Below the pieces are notes generated by a model that saw nothing but the letters and a program-made list of their open reading frames with translations, made no database searches and was not told the DNA's origin. 64,000 nucleotides of DNA from Dactylosporangium aurantiacum (GTDB taxonomy: Bacteria; Actinomycetota; Actinomycetes; Mycobacteriales; Micromonosporaceae). The translations under genes and the position numbers were made by a program. Positions 48,250 through 57,646 of this stretch are shown one piece after another. The DNA is taken from NCBI RefSeq assembly GCF_000716715.1, contig NZ_JNYJ01000015.1:1-64000 (forward strand), given 5' to 3'. Every line of letters starts with the position of its first letter. Within the stretch, counting starts at the first letter, position 1.

Positions 48250-50213
48250 CCAGACCTGGTGGTGGGGCGAGGCCGGCACCGCCCGCGTTCGGGCCGGGCA
48301 GGATGATGATGGGTGCCGGCGGGCCGCCGGCGAAGCTCGAGGACTTCAAGGGCTCGTCCAAGCGGCTGCTGCGGATGCTCGCCCCCGACAAGCTGCTCGT
48401 CGCGGCGGTGCTGGTCTTCGGCATCGGCAGCGTCGTGCTGTCCGTCATCGGCCCGAAGCTGCTCGGCAAGGCCACCGACGTCATCTTCGAGGGCATCGTC
48501 GGCCGGGAGCTGCCGCCCGGAATCAGCAAGGACGCGGCGGTCGCCGCGGCCCGGGCCAACGGCCAGGACCGCTACGCCGACATGCTCGCCGCCATGGACC
48601 ACGTCGTGCCGGGGCGCGGCATCGACTTCGACCGCCTCGAGCGGGTCCTGCTGTGGGTCGCCCTCATCTACTTCTTCGCCTGGATCCTCGGGCTGCTGCA
48701 GGCGCGGCTCACCACGGTCGTCGTGCAGCGCACCGTGTACCGGCTCCGCGAGCAGGTCTCGGCGAAGCTGTCGCGGCTGCCGCTGAGCTACTTCGACCAG
48801 CAGCCGCGCGGCGAGGTCCTCAGCCGCGCCACCAACGACACCGACAACATCGCGATGACCCTGCAGCAGTCGATGAGCATGCTGCTCACCTCCCTGCTGA
48901 CCATCTTCGCGGTGCTCGGCGTGATGTTCTGGATCTCGCCGCTGCTGGCGATCATCGCCCTGGTCACGGTGCCGGTGTCGGTGTGGGTCACGACCCGCAT
49001 CGGCAAGCGGTCGCAGCCGCAGTTCGTCCGGCAGTGGGCGACCACCGGCAAGCTCAACGGCCACATCGAGGAGATGTTCACCGGGCACTCGGTGGTGAAG
49101 ATCTTCGGCCGGCAGGCGGAGGCGGCGAAGACGTTCGAGGAGCACAACGAGGCGCTGTACGCCGCGTCCTTCCGGGCGCAGTTCATCTCCGGGCTCATCC
49201 AGCCGGCGATGATGTTCATCGGCAACCTCAACTACGTGCTCGTCGCCGTCGTCGGCGGCCTGCGCGTGGCGTCCGGGTCGCTGTCGCTCGGTGACGTGCA
49301 GGCGTTCATCCAGTACTCCCGGCAGTTCAGCCAGCCCTTGACGCAGGTGGCGAGCATGGCCAACCTGGTGCAGTCCGGGATCGCGTCCGCCGAGCGGGTC
49401 TTCCAGCTCCTCGACGCCGAGGAGCAGTCCCCGGACCCGGTGAAGCCGGCCCGGCCCGCACAGGTGCGGGGCAAGGTCACCTTCGAGGGCGTGTCGTTCC
49501 GGTACAAGCCGGACGAGCCGCTCATCGAGGACCTCAACCTCACCGTCGAGCCCGGGCAGACGGTCGCGATCGTCGGCCCGACCGGCGCCGGCAAGACCAC
49601 CCTGGTCAACCTGGTCATGCGCTTCTACGACCTGACCGCCGGCCGGATCCTGCTCGACGACGTCGACATCGCCACGATGACCCGCGACGAGCTGCGCGAA
49701 CAGATCGGCATGGTCCTGCAGGACACGTGGCTGTTCCAGGGCACGATCGCGGAGAACCTCGCCTACGGCGCCGACCACCCGACCCGCGACAAGATCGTCG
49801 CGGCGGCCGAGACGGCCCACGCCGACCGGTTCGTGCGCACCCTGCCCGAGGGTTACGACACCGTCATCGACGAGGAGGGTGCCGGAGTCTCGGCCGGGGA
49901 GAAGCAGCTCATCACGATCGCCCGGGCGTTCCTGGCCGAGCCGACGATCCTCATCCTCGACGAGGCGACCAGCTCCGTCGACACCCGCACCGAGGTCCTC
50001 ATCCAGCGCGCGATGAGCAGCCTGCGGGCCGGCCGGACGAGCTTCGTCATCGCGCACCGCCTCTCCACGATCCGCGACGCCGACCTGATCCTCGTCATGG
50101 AGCACGGCTCGATCGTCGAGCAGGGGACGCACGAGTCGCTGCTCGCCTCGGGCGGTGCGTACGCGAGGCTGTACTCGGCCCAGTTCGCCGCCGCGGCCGT
50201 CGAGGTCGACTGA
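48246..50213 (+). CDS. Heterodimeric multidrug ABC exporter half, LmrD/BmrD type
   Basis: 655 aa. A Gly/Pro/Met-rich N-terminus (to about 35) precedes six membrane helices (about 50-370, with YFDQQPRGEVLSRATNDTDN) and a canonical ATPase: Walker A GPTGAGKTT, Q-loop MVLQDTWLFQGT, signature VSAGEKQLITIAR and Walker B ILILDEATSSVD with the catalytic Glu. A loop of about 60 residues (about 90-150) between the first two helices is larger than in the partner. It supplies the active nucleotide site of the heterodimer. Translation is coupled via the 89-bp repeats. Confidence 0.95.
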   Translation: MTRPGGGARPAPPAFGPGRMMMGAGGPPAKLEDFKGSSKRLLRMLAPDKLLVAAVLVFGIGSVVLSVIGPKLLGKATDVIFEGIVGRELPPGISKDAAVAAARANGQDRYADMLAAMDHVVPGRGIDFDRLERVLLWVALIYFFAWILGLLQARLTTVVVQRTVYRLREQVSAKLSRLPLSYFDQQPRGEVLSRATNDTDNIAMTLQQSMSMLLTSLLTIFAVLGVMFWISPLLAIIALVTVPVSVWVTTRIGKRSQPQFVRQWATTGKLNGHIEEMFTGHSVVKIFGRQAEAAKTFEEHNEALYAASFRAQFISGLIQPAMMFIGNLNYVLVAVVGGLRVASGSLSLGDVQAFIQYSRQFSQPLTQVASMANLVQSGIASAERVFQLLDAEEQSPDPVKPARPAQVRGKVTFEGVSFRYKPDEPLIEDLNLTVEPGQTVAIVGPTGAGKTTLVNLVMRFYDLTAGRILLDDVDIATMTRDELREQIGMVLQDTWLFQGTIAENLAYGADHPTRDKIVAAAETAHADRFVRTLPEGYDTVIDEEGAGVSAGEKQLITIARAFLAEPTILILDEATSSVDTRTEVLIQRAMSSLRAGRTSFVIAHRLSTIRDADLILVMEHGSIVEQGTHESLLASGGAYARLYSAQFAAAAVEVD

Positions 50214-50242
50214 CCCCGCCCGCGCCGGCACGAGCCGACCCA

Positions 50243-50271
50243 CCCCGCGCCGGGACGCCTCCGGCGCGGGG
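50243..50271 (+). terminator. Terminator of the tetR-ABC operon
   Basis: Perfect 11-bp arms CCCCGCGCCGG and CCGGCGCGGGG with a seven-base loop, 30 bases after the stop codon. Confidence 0.8.
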
Positions 50272-50296
50272 CGGTTCCGCATCCGGTGCCGTCCGG

Positions 50297-50404
50297 CGTC
50301 CGGGTGCCGCTCGCTGTCCGGGTGCGGCTCGCGGCCGGCGTGGGGTTCGTTGTCCGGGTGCGGCTCGCTGTCCGGGTGGGGTTCGTTGTCCGGGGTGGCG
50401 TGCT
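50297..50404. repeat. 18-bp tandem repeat, six units
   Basis: Units TGTCCGGGTGCGGCTCGC and variants (…GGGGTTCGT) alternate six times. The period equals that of the 9341-9430 array, but the sequence differs. Confidence 0.85.
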
Positions 50405-50600
50405 TCCGGGCCGGCCGCCGGGACGCCAGGTCCGTCGATAAGGCTCTTGAGCAGCGGGTTTGCCGCTCCGCACCAGGGCGGGCAACCGCGCGGAAAAATA
50501 TCGCGAGAAAATTCTGGGCGGGTGTCGATCGGTCGCTGGGTCGTTCGACCTTGGGGTGAGAGGGTCGAGCGGCGGCCCCGATGAACGAGGAGAGACGACG

Positions 50601-51020
50601 ATGGCGAAGTACATGCTCATCATGCGCGGCACCGACGAGACGATGGCGAAGATGATGGAGACGCCGTTCGCGGAGATGCTGGAGACGGTCGGCCGGTTCA
50701 ACGAGGAGCTGATCCGGGCCGGGGTGCTCGTCGCCGCCGAAGGGCTCGAGGACCCGTCGCAGGGCGTGGTGGTGCGGTTCGACGGTGAGAAGCCGGTGGT
50801 GACCGACGGGCCGTACGGGGAGACCAAGGAGCTGTTCGGCGGCTTCTACCTGCTCGAGGTCGCCTCGAAGGAGGAGGCCGTGGAGTGGGCCAAGCGGCTG
50901 CCCGCGGTCGTCGGCTCGGCGGTCGAGGTCCGGCGGGTGCCGAGCATCGACGAGTTCCCGCAGGACAACGAGTGGATCGTCAAGGAGCGGGCGTGGCGCG
51001 AGCGCACCGGCCAGCTGTGA
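50601..51020 (+). CDS. YCII/DGPF-type protein linked to an ECF sigma factor
   Basis: 139 aa. MAKYMLIMRGTDE and VVTDGPYGETKELFGGFYLLE carry the DGPF signature of YCII-related proteins (alpha-beta ferredoxin-like fold). Such genes habitually precede ECF42-group sigma factors, whose C-terminal extension they may contact. GAGGAGAG lies ten bases before ATG 50601. It overlaps the sigma gene by four bases. Confidence 0.93.
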   Translation: MAKYMLIMRGTDETMAKMMETPFAEMLETVGRFNEELIRAGVLVAAEGLEDPSQGVVVRFDGEKPVVTDGPYGETKELFGGFYLLEVASKEEAVEWAKRLPAVVGSAVEVRRVPSIDEFPQDNEWIVKERAWRERTGQL

Positions 51021-52390
51021 CGGCGACCGGCAGCGGCGGGCCGCCCACCGGCGGCCCGCCCGCCCCCGACAAACCCGAGCCCGAGGCCGGCGCTGAGCCC
51101 GAGGCCGGCGCGCCGGTCATCAGTGAGGCGGCGCGGCGGGCCGTCGACGCGGTCTGGCGGATCGAGTCGGCGCGGATCGTCGGGGCGCTCGCCCGGTACA
51201 CCGGGGACTTCGAGCTGGCCGAGGACGTCGCGCAGGAGGCCGTGGCCGAGGCGCTCGTCGGCTGGTCGCGCGACGGTGCCCCGGACAACCCGGTCGGCTG
51301 GCTGCTCTCGACGGCGCGGCGGCGGGCGATCGACAGCTTCCGGCGCAGGTCGGCGCGGGACGACCGGTACGCGGCGCTCGCCGGGCAGCTCGCTGAGGGT
51401 GAGGCGGCCACGGGGGCGCTCACCCCGACCGGGCGGCAGGAGGAGCTGCCGTGGGACCCGGACCGCATCGACGACGACATCCTCGCGCTCATGTTCGTGG
51501 CGTGCCACCCGGTGCTGGCGCCCGAGGCCAGGGTCGCGCTGACGCTGCGGACCGTCGGCGGCCTGGGCAGCGAGGAGATCGCGCGGGCGTTCCTGGTGCC
51601 GGTGCCGACCGTACAGGCGCGGATCACCCGGGCGAAGAAGACGATCGCCGCGGCGAAGGTGCCGTTCGAGGTGCCGTCGGCGCAGCAGCGGCGGGAGCGG
51701 CTCGGCGGGGTGCTCAGCGTGCTCTACGTGATCTTCACGGAGGGGTCGACGGCGACGGCCGGGGAGGACCTGTTGCGGCCGGACCTGGCGGCCGAGGCGA
51801 TCCGGCTGGCCCGGATGCTGGCCGCGGTGCTGCCGGGCGAGCCGGAGGTGTCCGGGCTGCTCGCCCTGTTCGAGCTGACCGCGGCGCGGTTCCCGGCGCG
51901 CACCGGGCCGGACGGGGAGGCGGTCCTGCTGGAGGACCAGGACCGGCGGCTGTGGGACCGTTCGGCGATCCGGCGGGGGCTCGCCGCGCTCGGCGCCGCG
52001 TCGAAGCAGGGGCTCGGCCCGTACGGGCTGCAGGCGGCGATCGCGGCCTGCCACGCGTCGGCGCTGTCGGTGGCCGAGACGGACTGGGACAACATCGTGG
52101 TGCTGTACGAGGCGCTCGGTCGGGTCACGCCGTCGCCCATCGTCGAGCTGAACCGGGCGGTCGCCGTGGCCATGGCGAGCGGGCCGCAGCGGGCGCTGGA
52201 GATCGTCGACGAGATGGTGGCCACGGACCGGCTGCCGGGGTCGCACCTGCTGCCGGGCGTCCGCGGTGAGCTGCTGACCCGGCTCGGCCGCACCACCGAG
52301 GCACGGGCCGAGCTGGAGCTGGCCGCCCGGCTGTGCCGCAACGCCCGCGAACGCGCCGTCCTGCTGCGCAAGGCGGCCGCGCTGCCCTGA
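51017..52390 (+). CDS. ECF42-type RNA polymerase sigma factor with long C-terminal extension
   Basis: 457 aa. Region 2 (about 40-105: ARIVGALARYTGDFELAEDV, AQEAVAEALVGW, PVGWLLSTARRRAID) and region 4 (about 165-210: TLRTVGGLGSEEIARAFLVP and TVQARITRAKKTIAAA) are followed by about 230 residues of TPR-like helices (FELTAARFPARTGPDGEAV, IVELNRAVAVAMASGPQRAL, HLLPGVRGELLTRLGR). This three-part form and the DGPF neighbour define ECF42. There is no anti-sigma gene; control is thought to lie in the extension. GTG 51017 overlaps the upstream stop (GTGA). Confidence 0.94.
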   Translation: MTATGSGGPPTGGPPAPDKPEPEAGAEPEAGAPVISEAARRAVDAVWRIESARIVGALARYTGDFELAEDVAQEAVAEALVGWSRDGAPDNPVGWLLSTARRRAIDSFRRRSARDDRYAALAGQLAEGEAATGALTPTGRQEELPWDPDRIDDDILALMFVACHPVLAPEARVALTLRTVGGLGSEEIARAFLVPVPTVQARITRAKKTIAAAKVPFEVPSAQQRRERLGGVLSVLYVIFTEGSTATAGEDLLRPDLAAEAIRLARMLAAVLPGEPEVSGLLALFELTAARFPARTGPDGEAVLLEDQDRRLWDRSAIRRGLAALGAASKQGLGPYGLQAAIAACHASALSVAETDWDNIVVLYEALGRVTPSPIVELNRAVAVAMASGPQRALEIVDEMVATDRLPGSHLLPGVRGELLTRLGRTTEARAELELAARLCRNARERAVLLRKAAALP

Positions 52391-52429
52391 CGCGACGGAT
52401 CATCAGGATCACGATCCCGGCCGGCGCGG

Positions 52430-52461
52430 GCGGGAATAGGCTCCTCGGGCTGCATTCCCGC
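52430..52461 (+). terminator. Hairpin after the sigma factor gene
   Basis: GCGGGAAT and ATTCCCGC pair across 16 bases, 40 bases after the stop codon. It may be a terminator; it could instead be an upstream element of the epimerase gene. Confidence 0.45.
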
Positions 52462-52500
52462 AGGATGAGGCGGTGTTGGTCACGCTGCGCGGCGCGCCCT

Positions 52501-52515
52501 GACGGTCATACCGTC
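52501..52515. promoter_or_regulatory. Operator-like palindrome over the -10 of the epimerase gene
   Basis: GACGGT-CAT-ACCGTC is a perfect inverted repeat. Its right arm includes TACCGT (52509-52514), the -10 seven bases before ATG 52522, so a bound protein would block transcription. Confidence 0.55.
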
Positions 52516-52521
52516 GGGGAC

Positions 52522-53373
52522 ATGAAGATCGTGTTGACCGGTGGGACCGGGTACATCGGATCCGTGGTGCTGCAGCAGCTCGTCGCGGCGGGGCATGCCG
52601 TCACGGCGCCGGTGCGCAGCGAGGAGGCGGCGGCGAAGGTCCGCAAGGCGGGCGCGGAGGCGGTCGTGGGGGACCTGACCGACACCGCATGGACGGCGCC
52701 GCTGTTCGCCGCGGCCGACGGGGTGGTGCACACGGCGGCGCCCGGTGACGGCACCAGCGAGCAGTTCGACCGCGCGGTCGTCGCGGCGGCGGTGGAGGCG
52801 CTGGCCGGCACCGGCAAGCCGTACGTGCACACCAGCGGCATCTGGGTGTACGGCGACAACCCCGACATCACCGAGGACTCGCCGTTCGCGCCGCCGGCGC
52901 TGACCGCGTGGCGGCGGGGGGTGGAGCAGGCGGTGCTCGACGCGGACCTGGTCGCCTCGATCGTGGCGCCCGGCGTCGTGTACGGCCACGGCGCCGGCAT
53001 CCCGGCCGGCGTGTTCGGGGCCGCCCGCGACGAGCAGGGCCGGGTGCGGCTCGTCGGCGACGGCGCGCAGCACTGGACGACGATCCACGTCGAGGACGTG
53101 GCCGCGCTGTACGTCACTGTCGTGGAGCGGGGTGAGCGGCTGGGGTACGTGATCGGCGCGTCGGGGGTGAACCCGACGGTCCGCGAGCTCGGCGAGGCCG
53201 CCGCCGGTGGTGCCGGGGTGGCGCCGGAGAGTGTCGAGGCGTCGCGGGACCGGCTCGGCGCCGGGTTCGCCGACGCGCTGCTGCTGGACCAGCAGACCAC
53301 CGCGGCGAAGGCGCGCTCACTCGGCTGGACCCCGACCAGGCCGACCCTGGTCGAGGAGCTGCGCGCGCACTGA
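52522..53373 (+). CDS. NAD(P)-dependent epimerase/reductase, extended SDR
   Basis: 283 aa. TGGTGYIGSVVLQQLVAAGH is the extended-SDR nucleotide site; GDLTD, VVHTAAPGD and the catalytic region HTSGIWVYG follow. In the usual YxxxK position the pattern is WRRGVEQAV, so Tyr and Lys are not clearly present and the protein may be an atypical reductase. The substrate is unknown. Leaderless start with an operator-like palindrome over its promoter. Confidence 0.9.
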   Translation: MKIVLTGGTGYIGSVVLQQLVAAGHAVTAPVRSEEAAAKVRKAGAEAVVGDLTDTAWTAPLFAAADGVVHTAAPGDGTSEQFDRAVVAAAVEALAGTGKPYVHTSGIWVYGDNPDITEDSPFAPPALTAWRRGVEQAVLDADLVASIVAPGVVYGHGAGIPAGVFGAARDEQGRVRLVGDGAQHWTTIHVEDVAALYVTVVERGERLGYVIGASGVNPTVRELGEAAAGGAGVAPESVEASRDRLGAGFADALLLDQQTTAAKARSLGWTPTRPTLVEELRAH

Positions 53374-53375
53374 CC

Positions 53376-53389
53376 CGCGGGCGCCCGCG
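53376..53389. terminator. GC palindrome between convergent genes
   Basis: CGCGGGCGCCCGCG lies three bases after the epimerase stop and before the 3' end of the VOC gene; with flanking CCCGCG/CGCGGG it can form a longer stem. Confidence 0.5.
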
Positions 53390-53421
53390 ACGCGGGACCC
53401 CGCAGAGCGCCGGCCACCGGC

Positions 53422-53805
53422 TCACGCGACGCAGAACTCGTTGCCCTCCGGGTCGCGCATGACGATGTGGCCGAGCTGGTCACCGTAGGACTCCTCGCCG
53501 ACGAGCGTGGCGCCCGCGGCGACCAGCTCGGCCGCCCGGGACCGGATCAGCCGGGCCCGCTGCGGCAGGTTCCAGGGCGGCTCGCCGGCCACCCGGATGT
53601 CGATGTGCATCCGGTTCTTCGCGGTCTTGCCCTCCGGCACGCGCAGGAAGCCGATCGCGGGGCCCCGCCCGTCCGGGTCGACGATCGAGGCGCCGTCCGG
53701 TTCGTCGTACCCGGGCTCGGGCACGTAGCCGAGGGCGGCCGCCCAGAACGCGGCGAGGGCGTGCGGGTCGGCGGCGTCGCAGCCGAGCGTCCAGTGTGTC
53801 GCCAT
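53422..53805 (-). CDS. VOC family protein
   Basis: 127 aa. HWTLGCDAADPHALAAFW, YVPEPGYDEPDGASIVDP, RMHIDIRVAGEP and HIVMRDPEGNEFCVA follow the two-module glyoxalase-like fold common in actinobacteria. Activity unknown. TACGGT six bases before ATG 53805 suggests a leaderless start. Confidence 0.92.
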   Translation of the reverse strand: MATHWTLGCDAADPHALAAFWAAALGYVPEPGYDEPDGASIVDPDGRGPAIGFLRVPEGKTAKNRMHIDIRVAGEPPWNLPQRARLIRSRAAELVAAGATLVGEESYGDQLGHIVMRDPEGNEFCVA

Positions 53806-53817
53806 GTGGCCACCGTA

Positions 53818-54378
53818 CTAACGGCGCCGCGGCGGGACGCCGAACAGCGGCATGCGCCGCAGCGGCAGGTCCGTGGCGGTCTCGCCGGACAGGGTCAGCA
53901 TCCGGCGCATGCTGTGCCGGACCAGGGTGTGCGAGACGTGGCACAGCCAGACGGCCAGGGGTAGCTCGAGGAGCACCGCCGTGGCGAGGCTGACCCAGCG
54001 GTCCGGGCCGGCGGCCGTCATGAGGTCGAACCACGCGTCGCAGGCCAGGAGGGTGGCGCTGACCAGCGCGGTCAGCACGACGATCTGCCGGCGGCGCACC
54101 GCCGCCCACGCCGTGAGGGCGAGGGCGGCGGCGAGGACCAGGTCGAAGCCCACCCAGGTGGCCCGCCAGTGCCCAGCGAGGTACCGCGGCGGCAGCGTCC
54201 ACGCCAGCGCCGCCACCCACGGGATCATGAGCAGGCTGGCGGTCGCGACCACCACGACGAACCGGCGCCGGGCCCGCGCGTCGGCGGCCGGCGCCGGTAG
54301 CAGCCGGGCCAGCCGCCGGGCCAGGTCGGCCCGCTCGGCCGGGGACATCCGAGCGAGCTCGTCATCGGTGGGCGGCAC
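53818..54378 (-). CDS. Hypothetical four-helix membrane protein
   Basis: 186 aa. A short N-terminal helix (MPPTDDELARMSPAERADLA) precedes four membrane segments (about 40-62, 70-92, 98-118, 128-152) and a basic tail. I do not recognise a family. GTG 54378 follows the pgi stop directly (TGAGTG), so it is translated with pgi. Confidence 0.75.
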   Translation of the reverse strand: MPPTDDELARMSPAERADLARRLARLLPAPAADARARRRFVVVVATASLLMIPWVAALAWTLPPRYLAGHWRATWVGFDLVLAAALALTAWAAVRRRQIVVLTALVSATLLACDAWFDLMTAAGPDRWVSLATAVLLELPLAVWLCHVSHTLVRHSMRRMLTLSGETATDLPLRRMPLFGVPPRRR

Positions 54379-56016
54379 TCAGCGGCCGCGCTGTGCCCGG
54401 TACCGCGACACCAGGGCGGCGGTCGAGGAGTCCAGCGCGGAGGTGTCCCCGGCGCCGGTGAGGGCCGGCTCGATCCGCTTGGCGAGGACCTTGCCCAGCT
54501 CGACACCCCACTGGTCGAAGGAGTCGATGTCCCAGACGGCGCCCTGGACGAAGACCTTGTGCTCGTACAGGGCGATGAGCTGCCCCAACACGGATGGGGT
54601 GAGCTTGTCCGCGAGGATGGTGGTGGTCGGCCGGTCGCCGCGGAACGTGCGGTGCGGGACCTCCTCGGCGGCGACACCCTCGGCAGCGACCTCCTCGGAC
54701 GTCTTGCCGAAGGCGAGCGCCTGACCCTGGGCGAAGAGGTTGGCCATCAGCAGGTCGTGCTGGTCGGCGAAGACGCCGAGGCCGGGCGCGGGCTGCGCGA
54801 AGCCGATGAGGTCGGCCGGGATGAGCATCGTGCCCTGGTGGATCAGCTGGTAGTACGCGTGCTGGCCGTTGGTGCCCGGGGTGCCCCACACCACCGGCCC
54901 GGTCTGCCACTGCACCGGCTGGCCGTCGTGGTCGACGGACTTGCCGTTGGACTCCATGTCCAGCTGCTGCAGGTAGGCGGTGAACCGGGACAGGTAGTGG
55001 CTGTAGGGCAGCACGGCGTGGGTCTGCGCGTCGTGGAAGTTGCGGTACCAGATGCCCAGCAGGCCCAGCAGCAGCGGCGCGTTGGCCTCCGGCGGGGCGG
55101 TGCGGAAGTGCTCGTCCATGAGCCGGAAGCCGTCGAGCATCTCGCGGAAGCCGTCGGGGCCCAGCGCGATCATCAGCGACAGGCCGATCGCGCTGTCGTA
55201 GGAGTACCGGCCGCCGACCCAGTCCCAGAACTCGAACATGTTGGTCGTGTCGATGCCGAACTTCGCGACCTCGCCGGCGTTGGTCGACACGGCGACGAAG
55301 TGCTTGGCGACCGCGGCGTCGTCGCCGAACGCGTCGAGCAGCCACCGGCGGGCGGCGGTCGCGTTGGTGATCGTCTCGATCGTGGTGAACGTCTTGGACG
55401 ACACGATGAACAGCGTCGTGGCCGGGTCCGCGGCCCGGACCGCCTCGTAGAGGTCGGCGCCGTCGACGTTGGAGACGAAGTGCATCTCCAGGTTGCGGTC
55501 GGTGTACGCGCGCAGCACCTCGTACGCCATCGCGGGGCCGAGGTCGGAGCCGCCGATGCCGATGTTGACGATCGTGGTGATCCGCTCGCCGGTGTAGCCG
55601 GTCCACTCGCCGGAGCGGATCCGCTCGGCGAACGCCGCCATGCGGTCCAGCACGGCGTGCACCTTCGGCACCACGTTCTCGCCGTCGACCTCGACGACCG
55701 CGTCGCGGGCCGCGCGCAGCGCGGTGTGCAGCACCGCCCGGTGCTCGGTAAAGTTGATCTTGTCGCCGCGGAACATGGCGTCGCGCAGCTCGGCGACGCC
55801 GCGCGCGGCGGCCAGGTCGCGCAGCAGGCCCAGGGTCTCGTCGGTGACCAGGTGCTTGCCGTAGTCCAGGTACAGGTCGCCGACCTGCAGGGAGTACTTC
55901 TCGCCGCGCCGCGGGTCGTCGTCGAACAGGTCCCGCAGGTGCACCTCACCCAGCTCGGCGCGGTGTTTGGCCAGCGCGGCCCATTCGGGTAGCTGGTTGG
56001 GACGGCCGTGAGACAT
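54379..56016 (-). CDS. pgi: Glucose-6-phosphate isomerase
   Basis: 545 aa, normal length. [35 protein letters not shown] (phosphate-binding loop), [15 protein letters not shown] (the PGI signature 1), [29 protein letters not shown] and QWGVELGK (signature 2) are all intact. It interconverts glucose-6- and fructose-6-phosphate in glycolysis. ATG 56016 (MSHGRPNQL) was chosen over 56040 because GGAG lies seven bases upstream. Co-transcribed with a small membrane protein. Confidence 0.97.
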   Translation of the reverse strand: MSHGRPNQLPEWAALAKHRAELGEVHLRDLFDDDPRRGEKYSLQVGDLYLDYGKHLVTDETLGLLRDLAAARGVAELRDAMFRGDKINFTEHRAVLHTALRAARDAVVEVDGENVVPKVHAVLDRMAAFAERIRSGEWTGYTGERITTIVNIGIGGSDLGPAMAYEVLRAYTDRNLEMHFVSNVDGADLYEAVRAADPATTLFIVSSKTFTTIETITNATAARRWLLDAFGDDAAVAKHFVAVSTNAGEVAKFGIDTTNMFEFWDWVGGRYSYDSAIGLSLMIALGPDGFREMLDGFRLMDEHFRTAPPEANAPLLLGLLGIWYRNFHDAQTHAVLPYSHYLSRFTAYLQQLDMESNGKSVDHDGQPVQWQTGPVVWGTPGTNGQHAYYQLIHQGTMLIPADLIGFAQPAPGLGVFADQHDLLMANLFAQGQALAFGKTSEEVAAEGVAAEEVPHRTFRGDRPTTTILADKLTPSVLGQLIALYEHKVFVQGAVWDIDSFDQWGVELGKVLAKRIEPALTGAGDTSALDSSTAALVSRYRAQRGR

Positions 56017-56044
56017 CAAGCACTCCTTCAGCGAGGTCACACTC

Positions 56045-57013
56045 TCACTGGGATTGTGCCCCTTTCGCGTCCGTCTCGTCCTCCGTGCGCCGATCTTGCG
56101 GTTGGTCCCACCCCGTGGCGAGGGCGGCGACCGGTTCGGCGGGCTCCACCGGTACAGCTGCCGGAAATGCCGGACGTCGGCGCGCGGCGAGCAGGACGGC
56201 CCCGGCGGTGGTGGCCGCGACGACCGCGACGACCACGGTCGTGGACACCTCGAAGAGCTTCAGCGCGCTGGCGATCAGCACGATGACCAGGGCGGCGCGC
56301 ACGACGCCCGCCGGTGCCCGCGACGACAGTCGGGCGCCGATGAGCACGCCGGGCACGGATCCGACCAGGACCGCGGCGGCGAGGTCGAGCTTCAGGTCGC
56401 CGAAGAAGGCATGGCCCAGGGCCGCGGCGGCGACGAGGGGGATGGCCTGGATGAGGTCGGTGCCGACGAGATCGTTCGGGCGCAGCATCGGGTACAGGGC
56501 GAGCAGGATCACAATGATGAGCGAGCCGGACCCGACGGAGGTCATGCCGACGACCAGACCGCCGACCGCGCCGAGCAGCACCGTGGGCACCGGGCGGACG
56601 GTGATGTGCGGCGTCCCCTCCGATGTGCCTGCTTTGCGGCTGTTGTACGCCTTGAGCAGCAGCCCGGCGACCGCGAGCAGCAGCGCCACGCCGAGCGCGA
56701 CCCGGACGGCGTCCTGCACCGACTCGCCGTCGCCGAGTGCCCGCATGAGCAGCACGCCGAGGAACGCCGACGGCACGCTGCCCAGGCACAGCCACCGCAC
56801 GAGCGCCCAGTTGACCGTGCCGCGGCGGGCGTGCACCCAGCCGCCGAACGGCTTCATCACCGCGCTCGCCGCCAGGTCGCTGGAGACCGCGGCGAGCGGT
56901 GGGACCCCGAAGAACAACACCAGGATCGGGGTCATGAGTGCGCCGCCGCCCATGCCGGTGAGCCCGACGACGATGCCGACGCCGAGCCCTGCCAGGGCCA
57001 TCACTGGGTCCAT
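56045..57013 (-). CDS. TauE/SafE (TSUP) family permease
   Basis: 322 aa. About eight hydrophobic segments, [19 protein letters not shown] and [20 protein letters not shown] being the paired glycine-rich repeats of the TSUP family, which moves sulfite, sulfoacetate or other sulfur-containing anions. A hydrophilic C-terminal tail of about 45 residues ends the chain. ATG 57013 begins [12 protein letters not shown] 57028 is possible. Upstream bases are locally A/T-rich. It precedes pgi by 28 bases and may be co-transcribed. Confidence 0.92.
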   Translation of the reverse strand: MDPVMALAGLGVGIVVGLTGMGGGALMTPILVLFFGVPPLAAVSSDLAASAVMKPFGGWVHARRGTVNWALVRWLCLGSVPSAFLGVLLMRALGDGESVQDAVRVALGVALLLAVAGLLLKAYNSRKAGTSEGTPHITVRPVPTVLLGAVGGLVVGMTSVGSGSLIIVILLALYPMLRPNDLVGTDLIQAIPLVAAAALGHAFFGDLKLDLAAAVLVGSVPGVLIGARLSSRAPAGVVRAALVIVLIASALKLFEVSTTVVVAVVAATTAGAVLLAARRRPAFPAAVPVEPAEPVAALATGWDQPQDRRTEDETDAKGAQSQ

Positions 57014-57097
57014 CCGAGAATTGTGCACTAAGTCGGTCGTCTTTGTAGATACTAAACCGGGCTGCGGCGAGCGGGATCACCCCGATAGCGTGTGCCG

Positions 57098-57646
57098 ATG
57101 CGGGTGGATACCCAGATCCGGCTGGTCTTCTGGTCCGTCCTGACGGCCGCCGCGCTGCTGGTGCTGGACGCCGCGGTGACCGCGACGGTGCTGCGCGACC
57201 TCGCCGCGCTGCACACCAGGCTCATGTCGCCCCGGTCGCTGCAGCAGGTCGAGGCCGACTACCACAACAACCTGCTGGTCGCGGCCGTCGGCGCGGTGCT
57301 GCTCGCGGCGTTGACGCTGGTCGTGCGCCGGCACAACCCGAAGGTCAGGGCCGCGCTGTGGATCATCGGCCCGCTGCTCGGGCTGGCCCTGTTGTGCGGG
57401 CTCGTCGGCGGGCCCGAATGGGCCGTCGCGCCGACCGGCGAGGAGCCCGAGCTGCTGCGGCAGGAGTACGCACGCGCGGTGCCGGAATGGTATCTGTGGG
57501 TGCACGGCATCGCCGGGTTCTGCGCCGCCTGCCTGCTGTTCTTCGTCGCCGCCTTCGCCACCCGCGGCGACCTGCGCGAGTACTACCTGGAGTCGCACGG
57601 CACCGGGGACAGCTACCGGTCGTGGATCGACCGCACGAGCACGTGA
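57098..57646 (+). CDS. Hypothetical membrane protein
   Basis: 182 aa. Three hydrophobic segments (about 8-30, 58-78, 85-105) and a fourth at about 135-155; the long loop contains TGEEPELLRQEYARAVPEW. No family recognised. TAGCGT six bases before ATG 57098 indicates a leaderless start. A small ORF overlaps its end. Confidence 0.75.
   Translation: MRVDTQIRLVFWSVLTAAALLVLDAAVTATVLRDLAALHTRLMSPRSLQQVEADYHNNLLVAAVGAVLLAALTLVVRRHNPKVRAALWIIGPLLGLALLCGLVGGPEWAVAPTGEEPELLRQEYARAVPEWYLWVHGIAGFCAACLLFFVAAFATRGDLREYYLESHGTGDSYRSWIDRTST

Larger units (their letters stand above)
50214..50600. other. Intergenic region with terminator and repeat
   Basis: After the exporter this 390-base stretch holds a terminator, an 18-bp repeat array, an A/T-rich patch around 50500-50515, and the SD GAGGAGAG of the next gene. 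No coding sequence is supported. Confidence 0.6.
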
